DNA of 64,000 nt, from NCBI GenBank assembly GCA_037954325.1, contig JBBMNZ010000002.1, forward strand, positions 15,609,679 to 15,673,678, read 5' to 3'. Both the position numbers and the translations under genes were made by a program. The notes under the pieces were generated by a model. The model worked only from the letters and a program-made list of their open reading frames with translations, had not been told where the DNA came from and made no database searches. This document shows, in pieces, positions 1 to 13,400 of the stretch (positions are counted from its first letter, which is position 1; the number at the start of each line of letters is the position of its first letter). The DNA is from Fistularia commersonii. Its lineage: Eukaryota; Chordata; Actinopteri; Syngnathiformes; Fistulariidae.

Positions 1-3000
1 AACATTTTTGAAGAAGGGAGGAGAGGACAGTGATCGAAAGGATAAAACAAGCACTGTATCTACAGGTACTCCCCAGAAATCCACTGGCAACTCATCTCAG
101 GTTCACTCTGATCATAAACATATTAGCATCGACATTTCAACCAAGACCATAAACAGAGATAAAGAAGAAACTAAAAAATTGGACATTGGTACGCATAAAC
201 CGGTGTCAAAATCAGATTCAGGCTCTTATGGCTGTCGACTAGCAGAACGGAACAAAATCTCTCGCCTTAAAAGAAATACTGTCATTCCTGATGATATTGA
301 TGCGCTGTTCACCCCTGATCCGATGACCTATGTTATCAGCCCTGCGCATAAGACAGCAAAGCCCAAGATGGATGAGGGCCAAGTCATATCACTGTCCTTG
401 GAGAGAAGTTGCAGTGACACAAGCAATGGATCATTGTGTCTCAGTGCCAAAGCCTCTTCAGTTACTGCCTCCACAGATACAGAGGATACAAAATTTTCCT
501 TTTCAGCAGCACATCCCTCACATGTTTCCCTGCCAACTGTGTCTTTAGTGCGAGTACAACTTGAAACCCCAGTATCCCCTTGCTCTAAAAACAGTGAGCT
601 CAAAAACAATCCTGCCTCCAATTCATGCAACCATTTCCATGATGAAAATTGTAAAGCTGAGGAGAAATGCAGATCTTTTGACATTGAGAATGTGATACCA
701 CATCCCTCCAAACAATCTTCAACGTTGCAATGTCACCGTACTCCACCTCCCAATTTTCCAGCAAGTGAAGGGGATAGGAAGCACATGAGTAAAGTGGATC
801 CTGTCGACATGGAACTTGACCTGGGTCTGAGCTTCGCATTAGATTTGGATCTTACTCAAAGCTCCTATAGCAGTGATGAGGAGCAGCTGCTTTCCTTGCA
901 GGAGATGATGGAACGTGTTACAAAGCTGCCAGATACACCAGAGAAGGGATCCTTCTCAGAGCCCAGCACACCCGGAAATGTCAGCTGTCAATTAAAATGT
1001 GTAAGCTCCATGTATTTTGTCTTCACTGTAAATAGAGGAATTGTCAAAAAGTAGACATTAAAGAAAAAGATGATTTACAATATTTATTAACCCTTTTTCT
1101 CATTCTTGAAGATATTCTAAGTAATATGTAGCTTAATTTTATATGTTGGTTTGCTTACCTACTCTGACAAAGTGTTTCCATGATTTTGAAAACCTGTTGA
1201 TTGCTGAGGAAAAACCTCTTCGTAAACTTTGCAAATATGTTTTTACTAAACTAAAAGTTGAGAAACAAAAACCGGGATTTTTGTTTTAGATTTGATCATG
1301 ATCAAAAAATAACAAAGGAATCACTGAGCAGAAGAGTATTCAAGATTCAGCACTAATCTCTTGATCTAATCTGTTTTTTGTTTTATTTTCAGCAGCAGCC
1401 GTTGCCGTCTACTGCAAAGACGGGCATTTATAAGAACAACCTTGATCAGATGCTGAAGGAAATAAAAACTCAAAAAAAGTATGTTGTTCCATCAGATCTA
1501 CACTCATTACTATTTCAAATCATCAGTGAATGAAGGGGTTGAATAACTGTTTTAATATATTTTTTTAATCAGAGCTAAAGAGAACGAGACGCAACTTTTA
1601 AATGCGTGTCAGGAGGAGCTGTCGAGAATTGCTGAGTATGAAGAAACTGAGGAGAACCAGGAGGAGCAAATCTCAACAGAACAACAGTAAAGAATATAGA
1701 AACACTCCAAGAATTTTTTTTGTGAAACAAATGATCATGATATGTTATATTAATGAGATAATAATCCTTATTTGACCCTTTTTTTTTAATGGCATTTATT
1801 TATTTGTCAGGGAATTTCTTCAACGCTACTCACTGACATCCAGTGCGATCAGAGAGGTGCCCCCTGGAGAGGTAGTGTTTAACCTTGAGAAATTTGGCCA
1901 AATCTTCAACCAGGATACACTGCAGCTCAGACAATTCAAGGTCACTCCACATGGAACAGCACAGAAAACACTTCTTTGGTGAGTTTTATTCATATGTTGA
2001 TTGTATGTATGGTGTCATGGCCAGCACTCTTGCCTCACAAGAAGGATGACCCTGGTTAGATTCCCACTGGCCCCCATCTTGTGTCAAGTTTGCTTATTGT
2101 CTGGCGTTGGTTCATCTGGTTTCCTTCCATTTCCAGTTGAAAAATTTCCCAGTGAATTGTTGTTTGCCTCTGTATTTATCCCTGCTATCGACTGCTGACT
2201 GGCCCAGAATGTTGCTCAATGACATTTGGGATCCAGCGTCCCCATTACCCTAAGTGTAGGATGAGCGGTAGATAATGAATTCATGAATAAATTTGTTTTA
2301 CAACCTCACAATGGGGCGGGGGGGGGACTAGTTTCCTCTGTCCTTCTCAAATTTCCATTATGAGTTCAGGCTTACAGGTGAGTCAATCTTCACTTCGGAC
2401 TTGCCATGTCCTAAGTCAGGATTTGACCCATGTGACGAGACATTTCTATTCCTCGATGCACCTCAATACTGCCACAGGGATAGACTCTTTGCCCTAGATT
2501 ACCAAAAAAATATATTTTGCCTCAGAAAAGGAGCTGGAAATAAAAGTTTCATAGTATATTAGGCACTGCTACTCAATAGAAAAACCTTTTCTCTTACTGA
2601 ATATTTTTTTTCTGTATCAACTTCCTCCCCCTTTTTACTTCTCAGGTCAAGCCCAGCGCAGCTGAGATTGCATGTCAATAGTGGATTGTTTCAGGAAGCA
2701 TACGGTTGTCTCTCACCTTGTCCAGCTAAGGTTACTCAATTCCTTTTCAAGGTGACAGACACACACACACACACACACTTATTGCACCTTTGAACCTTTG
2801 AAGTAGAGGGCTAAATGTCTATACTTAAGTAAAATAGGGCTTATTCTTTACAGATGATGTCAGTGCATAGTGAGAGGATGGTATCTGGAAATATGCTGCA
2901 GGCTCTCTGTGACATCGCCAGCAATGCTGCATATCAGATAGGTAAGTGTTCTTTTGCTTTGTACCACCAGGGTTTGATATATGCTCAGTTACTGCTATTT

Positions 3001-5024
3001 GTTTTTTGGCCCATCTGCATGCTTTCCTAGTAAAAAATGGAAGTCAGCTGTTTCAAGTGTGGGTGCCAGGCTTGGCTGATATCACACTGGCCCTGATGAA
3101 CATGGGAGCTCCTTTTGTTGCACTCTTCCCTTTTGAAAACCTACAACCTTGTTTCACAGAGGGAGATTTGTTGTAAGTCAGTTTTGTTTTATTTGTCATT
3201 TTTTTATTAATCTTAAGATATAATCCTAGTTTATAGTGAATTACTTTAAGTATCATTTTAAGTTTTGATCATTTTGAGTACTCATTGCATTCGTATGAAT
3301 GGCTTGGTGTATAGGGATGATGTCTATATTCAAAGTGAATCTCCCTCCAGCAAAAAGGAAATGAGCACATTCCCCCTGCACAATTGTGAGAATGTCATGA
3401 AGGTGAGAATCTGAAAACGTTTGCTATCATGTCTTTGAAAACAGATTTTAGTTCAATAAATGCTACCCCTCAGACCATTCACAGCTAACGTGTGGTTTTG
3501 TCTGCAGTACCTATCCTTCTGTATGGGTTTGTGTCCACGGGTTTTCAGCGATGATGAACTGCTACTGCTGCTTACTGTAATGGGTAAGGTGGGCCTGGAT
3601 ACCCGGCTCATCCTCCACTCCAATGTAGAGCTCAACACTCTGCAGTATAAAATAGTGAACAACATCAGGGATTGGGACTCTATGGTTAGTTCGCACGCAT
3701 CTGATTACTTTATCACATTAGGTTATGTATGTTTGCAGTTATTTTCATGTTTAATTAATAGTAAAAAATGGTAGTTTAATTTTTCTATAACATCTGTGAA
3801 TCTAATTACTGGTACATTGTTTTTTTTTTTCATTTAGTTACCCAGAATATGTCAGGCTCTGACGGATTTGACAGATGACCACCATAACATGTGCCAGTTA
3901 GTTCATCTGTTGCCTGACCACACTCGTGGAAAGTATGAGATTTCATTTGTTTTCAGGCCTGTCTTCACTTTTTTTTCAATTGTTTTTATTTAAGTGTTGG
4001 ATTCATATTGTTCTAAAATGCAAATTTCCAACCGCTCAACTTTTTTTCCTCTTATTTTTTTCACAGGCAACTGCAACAGCATCTCAGTCTGTGCATGATC
4101 TCTAAACTCTTAGATGGAACTTGTAAATACAGACCTACTGAAATAGAATTTCAGGTAATCTTTAATCAAACAATTTCAGGTTATCAGATACTGTAATGCA
4201 AACCTCTGTTATTTTTTATATAAATTTTTTGTGAGGATCTCTTCCATTATTCAGTTCGTAGTGCGGGGTCATAATTAATCTTTACTGTTCTTTTCATTTG
4301 CTGTGCTATGATAAGCTTGCTGCTTTGAGACCATACCTGCCCCGTATGCAGCCCTCCTTACTTCTCAGAGGCTTATTGAACTCCTTAAATAGGAGTCAGA
4401 ATGGGCAAGAAGATGACATGGTCGTCCTAGACCAACAGGTTAGCCAGTCATTATTATGTACAACTCTGAATGTCCCTACAGTACAGTGTGTTCCTGCCTT
4501 GTTTTTCAATATATATGATTACAGCATCATGAGTTGAGATGGTTTAAGCTGATGAATAAGAATGAATTGATGTGTGACGTGTGAATTTACCCGTGTAAAT
4601 CCTCTTGTCGATTTTTTTCTTGCCTTTTAGTCATACTACCTCTGCTACAGCCTGTTGACCTTAGCAAACGAAGCTTCAAATTATCAGTTCTTCCCATCTC
4701 ATCAAAAGGTAAATTCAGTCCTAAAATTATTTTCAAGGAAACTGAAGGAGTGCCCATCTGTTCATATTGAAATAGTAAGATATAGATTAGTAACACTGGA
4801 ATTAAACTTTAGGTTGTTGGGATTATGTTGATTTATCCTATTTTCTGACACTCAGGAACAGCTGCTGATTTTGTGCTCTGACCTGGAAACACATGTGAAA
4901 TGTGATATTAGAGAGGGTGAGAAATGTCTTTACAGGAGCAAGGTGAGTTTGATTTCTGTCGATGTTTTGAATGCACATTTTGGAGCAGTTGAAACTAAGT
5001 AGAAAATCCACCTTGCTGTTTGAA

Positions 5025-5056
<32 letters not shown>

Positions 5057-5696
5057 CAAATCATGATGTTCATGACAAATATATAGACGCTAATTCCAGT
5101 TTTCATTTAGAATTTCAAATACATCAGAGCATCAGAGAGTATAGATTAAGTTTGTGAGACAGTGGAGTGATATGGGAAAATGTCCAAAAACTGCCAGCAA
5201 TCTTCTTTGGGATGATTGCATTGAAAAAATGAATTTGTTAGGATTTGACAAAAAAAAAAAACTCTTCAGTTTACCGATAAAGTTTGCTTAAAAAATCTTT
5301 TGACTTCATCTGCTCCTTCCAGGTGAAAGACTTGGTGGCCAGGATTGACACTAAGTGGCAGATGATCCTCCAGCGTACCAGACTTCTCCGTGTACAGCAG
5401 CCTTACTCTTAAAAGAATATATAATTTCTGTAACATTCTCTCTTAACCAGATATGAAATTTGATCAATTCAAACTATTCCTATTTGCATTTTGTCTTGCA
5501 GTCTAAGTTGTATGATTATTGGCAGCCTTTGCCAATGGATATATTACCCTGTGGCCAAGAAGAACAAGTGAACAATGCCGAAATTGGAGGGGACCCTACT
5601 ATAGATGAAAATCATTTGATGGGGGATGCTGAAGCAGAGATGGAGACCTGCGCTGAGAGTGAGGTTGCAATCATTCCTGAGGAGGAAGGAGTGTGA
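1..5696 (+). CDS. slf2: SMC5-SMC6 complex localization factor 2 (SLF2/FAM178A), 3' part of gene
   Basis: Partial gene: the 5' end lies upstream. Coding exons: <1-1000, 1393-1478, 1573-1686, 1811-1978, 2646-2751, 2854-2941, 3031-3172, 3315-3402, 3508-3684, 3838-3932, 4067-4154, 4316-4438, 4631-4708, 4856-4942, 5323-5391, 5502-5696 (TGA 5694-5696). All use GT-AG borders and keep one frame, giving about 900 aa; from memory, mammalian SLF2 is about 1170 aa. The large first exon encodes a Ser/Thr-rich, probably disordered region ending in a conserved block (LDLGLSFALDLDLTQSS, then EEQLLSLQEMMERV). The later exons encode the folded C-terminal FAM178-type region (for example VWVPGLADITLALMNMG and FCMGLCPRVFSDDELLLLL). 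Known family role: a nuclear protein that, with SLF1 and RAD18, recruits SMC5/6 to DNA lesions. Identity is from remembered family features. The left edge of the first exon and the weak acceptor (AAG) of exon 4316 are the least certain points. Confidence 0.88.
2004..2290 (+). mobile_element. Degraded tRNA-derived SINE in an slf2 intron
   Basis: The left part resembles a Pol III promoter: a box-A-like 'gtcatggccagcactcttgcc' region followed by a box-B-like 'ggttagattcc'. The body contains the decayed phrases 'ggtttccttccatttcc' and 'aggatgagcggtagataatg', which match the tail of the commoner fish SINE seen reversed at 25653-25860 and forward at 59822-60110. It sits inside the 1979-2645 intron and is not coding. 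Confidence 0.55.
2757..2778. repeat. Short (AC)n microsatellite
   Basis: An AC-dinucleotide run of about 22 bp starting five bases after the donor of slf2 exon 2646-2751. It is close enough to the 5' splice site to matter if its length varies. Confidence 0.8.
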
Positions 5697-6700
5697 TGAT
5701 GTGCAAGCATCCCACAGAAGAATTGAACCAAAAAGGCCACTAAAAGGGACTCCTCAGGCATGCGAGGAAGCTCAAATGATGAATGAACAAACAGATGTTG
5801 GAAATATAATGCACACTCATGAAGAGACTGAAAATCCTTTTGAGAGAAGAGAAACTCCGCACAACAGGTAGCAGCATGTGATTTGTTTGAGAAATGTATT
5901 TCCTGGGCTTGAGTAGCCATTGCCTTAAAGCTGGATTTGCACTATTTGGCTGTATTTAATCCCAAACCCATAATTAGTTATTTTCAATAATTCAACTCAA
6001 AATTACCATCTGTATATATTTCAGAATGTAATTATTTAAGATGTATGTTTAATGGTCTACACAAGTGAACATATTATTATTTTGGAGATGACCATTACTT
6101 AAAGCGTCACTTGACTCTGTTTGCATTGTGTTAAAATATTCATACATGTTCAAGACATGCAGCATCAGATTAACAACAAATACCAAGCCAGTTGTATTAT
6201 AGTGCCATTTTTTCAAACTGTTAAGACGACATTCCCAGAGGGAGCACTCACAAATTAGTTTACTAGAAACTTGAAATGAGGTTGGCTTTATCCAATTTTT
6301 AGTGTTTATGTAAGGATGCTTGCAATATATGGAGCTTTCTTTTATGGCCAAGCTTTGGTTGTATGCGGTATTCAGACCTATTTGAGTATGCAAAATGTTC
6401 ACTGGGAGCTATTTGTTGAAGTGACTGCTTGTCATTTTACCTCATAGCTGTTCCTTTTCAGGTGTAAATAAAATCTGCAATAGGTATTTACCATGCACAG
6501 GTGTTCAAAAAAAAACATTCAGCCATTGTTAATAATTTATATTTGTGCTCTCCGTCTTTATAAAAGTCCTATACTTGTTGCATTATTATAACTGTTTGTT
6601 CTGTTGAATAAGTGTTCTATTTCCTTATGGGAAAATATTTTTCTAATAATTAAAAATACTGTTTTTTTACTGTCAGACAGAAAATAAATTGATTTTTTTA
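5697..6700 (+). other. slf2: slf2 3' untranslated region
   Basis: AT-rich noncoding sequence after the TGA. Two AATAAA hexamers are present, at 6467-6472 and 6683-6688, so ends near 6.49 or 6.70 kb are both plausible. A second-frame open stretch (5626-5871) overlapping the stop is not supported as a gene. No other feature is seen. Confidence 0.6.
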
Positions 6701-7841
6701 TTTATTTATTTTAATATTCAAAAATGGTTTTGACTTTGATTTTAAGTATAAGAAAAGCCTACAGCTCTCAACTGACCAGCATTAAGTACTCATTGACTTA
6801 AACACTTGTCACATGTTATGCACTATCTCAACTTGTGTATTTGAGAACCTCAAATTTTGACCTTATGAGGTTCTTTGCACACTTGTGGACGCTTGAACAG
6901 TTATGACAGACATTCATTCTGCATACTAAAGACCTCTACACGAATAGTTGACTGACAGATGACTTGATGGTTTCAAGGCAACTATGAAGTAATTACGACA
7001 GATGTGTTTCATAGTAAATTACAAATTGTAAAACTGGTCAGGTCAGACTCAGAACTGGTCTGTTTGCACCTTGTGTCTTATTCAAGTTCCCCAGTTCTTT
7101 CCTGCAAAGTTTAGAGCACTTCAAGCACTGAAACCTAAACTTTATTTCACCTTTTCCCATTCAATCCCTGAGTGCTGTATTCCAGGCTGCAGAGTTGCTT
7201 ATGTAGTGTAAAATACATTTATTTGGATATTAGAAAGCTTTCCATGTTCATAATATTTTGCATTTCCATGCGCATACTGTGAAAGGAAGGCATTCTATCA
7301 GGTCTTTCAACTGTTGATTGTTTTGTTGGTTTTTTTTTAGCCCACTCTTGTCAACAATATACCTAAACTTGCCAACCCTAGTTGACATAATCCGAGTTGA
7401 AGAGTTAAACAGATCATTGTAAATGAAGAATTATGTAGTTAATGGGAACTAAAGGGTTTATTGAAGAGTATATATATATGACTGTTCTCTCTAAAGCCCT
7501 TCTCATGACCAAGGAGGAAGTTTGTTCAGAAGTCATGAAATGATTTGGCAAGTTTCAGTATCTTTTGGATCAACGAAAACAGGGAGCAGTTCTTTGTTTC
7601 TCTTTTGTTTATCACCATCTTTAAGCACTTAAACTACATGACAAACATTGCTATAATAATTTTGCTCATTTGTGCAAGGAAAGAAACAGATTATTTAACT
7701 CTTTAAAGACTGCAGAAAAAGGCACGATGTCTTTCCAGGGCTGAATGATAGAGCTGCCCCTAGTGCTGGTCTCAAGGCACACATCATAATCATCATCATC
7801 ATCATCATCACCATCACCATCATCACTATCATCACCATCAC

Positions 7842-7877
<36 letters not shown>

Positions 7878-9230
7878 TTTTGTACCACAGCTGCAGTAGT
7901 CAGGAAACCATGCTGCTATCAGTCTTTCTTTATTTCGCTGTGCCTCATTCCCAGCAAGCAATCTTTGCCTCTGAAGTTTCTAAGCAGTTCTCAAAGCCCC
8001 GAGTCCTATCTTTGCGGTCTACCTTTGACATATACTGAATAGGTTTGTGCAGTATCGTCCTTTGTGGGCTTTGTACTTTGAAGACCCTATTGTTGCAAAT
8101 TCTGGAGGATTTTGTGCAGGTGCATCAGTTGGGATCCTTCATACGTTACCAAACACAATCTGGTTGTGTACGGGTATTTTCTGTGGCTTGTTTTCTCTTT
8201 GTCCAGGGCTGCCAGTTCTTTGGCATTATCAAAACACATGTAGAGCTGTACAATTGTACCTTCGTAGGTTTGTGGATTTTGGGTTCTAAAAACCGAGATT
8301 TTCCCTTGGCAATAAAATAAACAGTCATCATATCCTCTTAAAGAATACCCAGGTTAGGAAACTGGAGGGTTGGGTCTTGTAGAGCAGCTCTGTATTGATG
8401 GTAGTGCAGCAAGAAACATGGCTTAGATTAAAACTGAAAGTCATGAGCAAGAGCCAATGCAATGTGCCATGTAGAGGGTAGTTTGAGGTAATCTAAAAGG
8501 TTTTGATACTTGCTAGCCAACCTCCTCTTTTTTTTTGTCTTCTGACGTTGCAGTTATATTGAAAAGTAGGAGTGTGTAAACACATTCCAACATGCTGAGA
8601 GACAAGCTTCTTAGTTTGGTTATTTGTCTGAACAAATCTGCCTTTCTTAAATGGGTTATCGAAACAATGGATGCGAGAAACTTAATTAACACTTATATTC
8701 GCTGATATGATGAAATTGCCCTGTTTTTCTTGTTCCCTTCACCTGAATTCTTAGCACAGTTATACCACAGACCTGCGGCTGCTCAGTGCTCTGAACTGCA
8801 TGGAAAATTAATCTTTTGTGGCCCTTGAGAATTCCCTCATTGGCATGATTCTCAAAGGGAGAGGTCCAAAAGGATTTCGCATTCACATCTGACACAGATG
8901 ATGCAGTGGGTAAAGGGAAAATGAAATGGGTAATCAAAAAGCCACGTCAATCATCAATTTTTTATTTTAATTTTTTTGATTTAAAAATACTGCCGCTGAG
9001 CACAATAATATCGAAGTCAGTTTGCTAATGTTTGAGTGCTCCTAATGCGCTGTACTTTCAGGTAAAGTCTTTTTAATAATGGATGTGTGATAATAAATAA
9101 TTACTAAATCGCGGATTACTACGTTTGACTCGAACGACTGAAGAATAAACCTGAGACGAATTGAACTCTCATGCCTTTTCGGCAAGATTAGGTTAGTTCC
9201 ACTCCGTCCCACTTTCCCTCGGTTGCTACG
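6701..9230. other. Intergenic region between slf2 and washc2
   Basis: No coding exon or RNA gene is recognised. Small ORFs around 8045-8320 show no family features. Apart from the CAT microsatellite (7782-7877), the only structure noted is an 11-bp imperfect hairpin at 8822-8859 (one bulge, 15-nt loop). The right end approaches the washc2 promoter. Confidence 0.5.
7782..7877. repeat. (CAT)n / (ATG)n microsatellite
   Basis: About 95 bp of imperfect CAT trinucleotide repeat. On the minus strand it creates spurious poly-Asp and poly-Met reading frames; no flanking sequence supports a gene. Confidence 0.9.
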
Positions 9231-9234
9231 CAAC
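9222..9234. promoter_or_regulatory. Palindrome upstream of washc2 exon 1 (RFX X-box-like)
   Basis: The 13-mer GTTGCTACGCAAC is two inverted GTTGC half-sites separated by TAC, about 30 bp before the candidate first exon. It resembles the inverted half-sites bound by RFX factors, but the spacing differs from the classic 14-bp X-box, so binding is an inference. Confidence 0.3.
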
Positions 9235-9239
9235 GGTAG

Positions 9240-9389
9240 TCAGGTGACTGTCTGCAGACAGAACATGGCTGAACTGTCAGAAGACCAATGAGAGAAAGGC
9301 CAAATTTAGCATAATCGATCTCGTTTTTTCAGTCTTTTCTGACCACATTTGGTCGTCGTGGACAGTAGTTGACAGGGGAATTTTTCAAG
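9240..9389 (+). other. washc2: Candidate noncoding first exon (5' UTR) of washc2
   Basis: GC-richer than its flanks, with no TATA box. A YY1-like 'aacatggc' lies near the left edge and a donor (AAG|gtaggc) follows 9389. Splicing to the acceptor at 10411, which falls exactly at the ATG, leaves an in-frame TAG upstream of that ATG, so translation should start at 10411. It carries a short uORF (9265-9291, 8 codons). The left boundary and transcription start are guesses. Confidence 0.45.
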
Positions 9390-10410
9390 GTAGGCTCGCA
9401 AGTGGTCGATTTGGTTTGCTGTGTTCCTCTGCGGTATCCGGAGCAGCTTTAGCTGACGTTTTCGTTTGCTAGCTAAGTTGAGCTAGCCGCGAATCAAACA
9501 CTCCCCGTTTTCTCCCCTGGAGCGACTTAAACATCCAAAGTGAAAGAACGAGAATAGGATCAAGAGGAAATAACATTTGGGAATTTTGTGGACATTTTCT
9601 AATTTCTAACGTGAATGCCGTACCGTTTGTCTGTGTGGAAAGTGGTGCAGAAAGTTTAAGTGTTAAAGGGAAGATATCAAAATAATGTTTAATGCAGTTT
9701 ATATTTCTTGAACTCGATCACACTTTACATCACGCTGGAAAGCGATTAGCGCACAAATACCTTCGGGTAAATCCAAGTAAATCGAACAGGGTGAAGTAAG
9801 TCTTCACCTTGTTTAAAAGTGTATAGTTACGTCCAATTTCTCAGTATATCAAGCTCTGGTTTGCTGTGGTGTAGTTTTTCGGAAGAATTGTAATTTAGTA
9901 CACGCATCCTTTACAATCGTCGTGGCCCGAACACTACTTTTACAATGTCCAAAAGAATTGTAGCATTCACTCATGCTCACATTTTTGATAGAGGGGAGTT
10001 TATACCTTTGCCCTGAGGACAACAGTTCATACTGGTTGGTTTATCAGTTGGATCAGACGTATCAAGGATACTTTATTTGGTGCTTACTGGCACAATGATG
10101 ACCCAAACTACTCATGATGACAGGATTATTTTTTTAATTGTTGCACTGATCAGCACATTATTCATTTTTTCCGAATTCTCATCCATATTAGAAGCTTTTG
10201 CATCCATCATGTGGTCCTTCTCCAGTAGAATAGTCGTGTTTTTTTTTGTTGTTTTTTTTTCATTTCTCATGCTGTTATGATCAAATGTTTTAGCACTGGT
10301 GTGTGAGGTGAAATCTGTGCCGGCATTCACATTGAGATTTTAATGAATGTGTTTCAAGCCTTGTTTGAAATATTAATTCCTGTCTTAACCAATGGTTTAT
10401 ATGGTCACAG

Positions 10411-13400
10411 ATGAGCAGGTTGCCAGGCGGCGTGGCAAACGGTCCAAATGACAGTGATCACATAGGAAAAGATGCTCAGGTCTGGGAAAGACCCTGGACT
10501 CTTAAAGAAATTCGGGAGAGCAGTGACAGCTGGTCTTTGGCAGCTGACTCAGGGGTAAGGTACAAAAGAAAATTGAAAATTATCCCTCATTAAAAATTAA
10601 TATCTTGAATATTGGGAATTTGCTGACTATTCTATGAAATGAAATGTCTAACTGTTTAAAAACATTCTCATGTGTCTGACAAAGCCCCAGATGATGACAT
10701 TGGAGGGCACCTTCACCTTTCTATTACTGTCATAGAAAGGTGAAGAAACCTGAAAATATCCACACTTGTTGAATGAGGATTAGAGAATTTTTACAATTAT
10801 TCCTTGAAGTATTACACATGCAGATGCATGTCCAGGTGGTTTGGGTAGCTAATCAATTTATTTGTGCGGCTCTAGACAACTCTTCCAAGAATAGTCTTAA
10901 AATGTACAATTGTTGCAATGATAGGAAAACCAATGTAGTTTTGACGTAAACCAACAAAGTCACCCTGTACTTGAAACTTTCATCATCATTGTGTCTGTTT
11001 CTTCATAGCTTTTCCTGTTTCTTCAAGACTTCTCCCAAAGAATGCTGTCAAAGACACATGAGATTGAGAAGCAGTTGGACGGGTTGATCCGTGATACGAA
11101 GGCCACAGACAGCTGCTTGCACTCTGTCTTTAATGACTTTCTGATGCTCTCCAATACGCAGTTCATTGAAAATGTAATTTGGATTACTTAAATGTCTGCG
11201 TTACCAATGTTACAAATTATTCACAGTAGTTGTGTACTAATAGACCTAAATACATTTATTTGTTGTGTTTATTTGCTGTTACAGAGAGTGTATGATGAAG
11301 AGGTAGAAGATACTCTTCCCAAGGCAGATACTATGGAGAAGCAACCTGAGCAGGTGAAAGGAATGAAAATCTTTGCTTACTATTTTCTTGACATCATGGA
11401 ACTGCATGGACTAGATTAGATCTGCTTGGATTTGTATTACCTCAGGCATGTGGCCACAGTCTTTATTTGCATGTGTTTTTTGTTTTTCATTTGAAGAAAA
11501 CAAGAGAGCAAAAAGAAGCAGAGCTTATCCCCAAAATGCAAGAGGCTGTGAATTACGGACTGAAGGTACTGGAGTCAGCCTTTGAGCATTTGGACATCAA
11601 AGCGGGAAATTCAGACTCAGAGGATGAGGAGGTCACAGACAGAGTGGAGGCAATCCTGGAGCCCAAGGTCAGACTGCCATCGACAGACATAGTGCATTTA
11701 GATTATTGGAATGTCTTTGTTGCTTGCTGATTCAGGTCTTTGATGATTCACATTCAACCTTCTGTGGAGATAATGCGTGTTATCGGTCATCTTTCAACTG
11801 TAGGATCTCTATGTGGAAAGGCCACTACCATATTTGATCGGTTCCCAGGCCTTCATGGAGCAAGATGACGTTGGACTTGGTGACCTCTCTAGTGATGGTA
11901 GTATATTTATCAAAGTCTCTGCAGTATCAGCATCTGCGTTAATTACTGCACATTTTCCTCACGTATCTCTGTTTCACCTAACAGAACTGTCAGTTGACAG
12001 TGATAGAGACAGTGTGATTGGGAGTGAAGATGACAAAGAAGCAGCTGTAAGAGTTTCTCTTGTTCTTGATAGTATTTTGAGGTTTTTCATTTTGCCTCCT
12101 GAGAATACCCTCTTCTGACTTGGGTGTTGATTGTACAGAATTCAGATGAGGACATTAACCAAGTGGACAATGATGTTCAACATAATATAAAGAAGGTATG
12201 CTACATATGAGCCAACACATCAAAAGTTACATTACCTTGAAAAACCTACCATAAACATCACTGCCGCTTCTCCTTTGAAGTCAACATTGAGTTATGATGA
12301 TGAGGAAGAGGATGAGGATTCTGACATATTTGGCGAATCTGACAATGAGGATGATGATGATGATGAAACAAAGGTAAACATATTGAAAATATACTCCTAA
12401 AAAACAATACTTTATGTAGAGTAGTCCTAAAGTGATATCGATATGTTGATTAGCAAGTACACTTAAAAATTATGTGTTGTAAAATCAATGCATATCTTTT
12501 TTGTTTCAATGTCATTTTCAGAGTACATGCCCATCATCCTTTGCTGATGAGCTTGCAGCTCGAATTAAAGGGGAAACAGTGGCCAAACCATCAGGAGACA
12601 GGGCATGTAAGTCACAGTCATCATCAAGTACCTGGCAGTGTATCATCTTGCTTTGGATTTTTGTTTAAAGTCTTTGTCCTTCCTACTCCTCATATTCAAT
12701 TAAAATGAAAATGCAAGGGATATGTGATCATTTCATTTGCATGCTTATGAATATTTTATTTTCTATCATGTCATATCTTAAAAGCATTGACATCTAAAAA
12801 GACAAGTAAAGGCAGAAAACAGCCAAAGCCTGCAAAACAAGAGGGTAGGATTTTTTTTTTTATTCATAATCATCATAACTCCAGCTTTTTAATTAACGTT
12901 GTATTTATATGTCCCCTCGAAGTTGTTTATATGCATTTTATTGGCATGCTTTGTTTACATTGTAGCAGCAACTGAAGAAGACAGCGATGACATGTTTAAG
13001 CCACCAAAGATGGATGATGATGATGACTTTTCCCCATTTGGAGGGAAAAGTGGACTCTTCAGCGGAGGGAAAGGCCTATTTGATGATGATGATGAGGTAT
13101 ATTGAAACTGTAATTTTGCTGTCCTTGTGGTTCAGTTCAATTCTGCATCATAGAAATGTGAACTGCAGCTTAAATGTGATTTGTGCTGAGCTGTGATATT
13201 TTGTCTAGGGGGATCTTTTCTCTGATGCACCAAAACCTCCTATGTCCAAAAAAGAAAACTCTGTGATTGAAGATGTAACAAGCACTGCTCGAAATGCAGG
13301 TAAAGCAGTTTTCCCTCACAAGTTTTTTCATAGTTGTGTAGAAAAGATACATTTTGATGCATTTGGAAAAATTCATATGAGCAAAATATGATTAGAAATC

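Noticed and set aside
5626..5871. 81-aa frame overlapping the slf2 stop codon
   Set aside because: Begins inside the last slf2 exon in another frame; no splice site joins it to the gene, and it lies in the 3' UTR.
7666..7961. Poly-Asp and poly-Met frames on the minus strand
   Set aside because: Products of the CAT trinucleotide microsatellite with no gene context.
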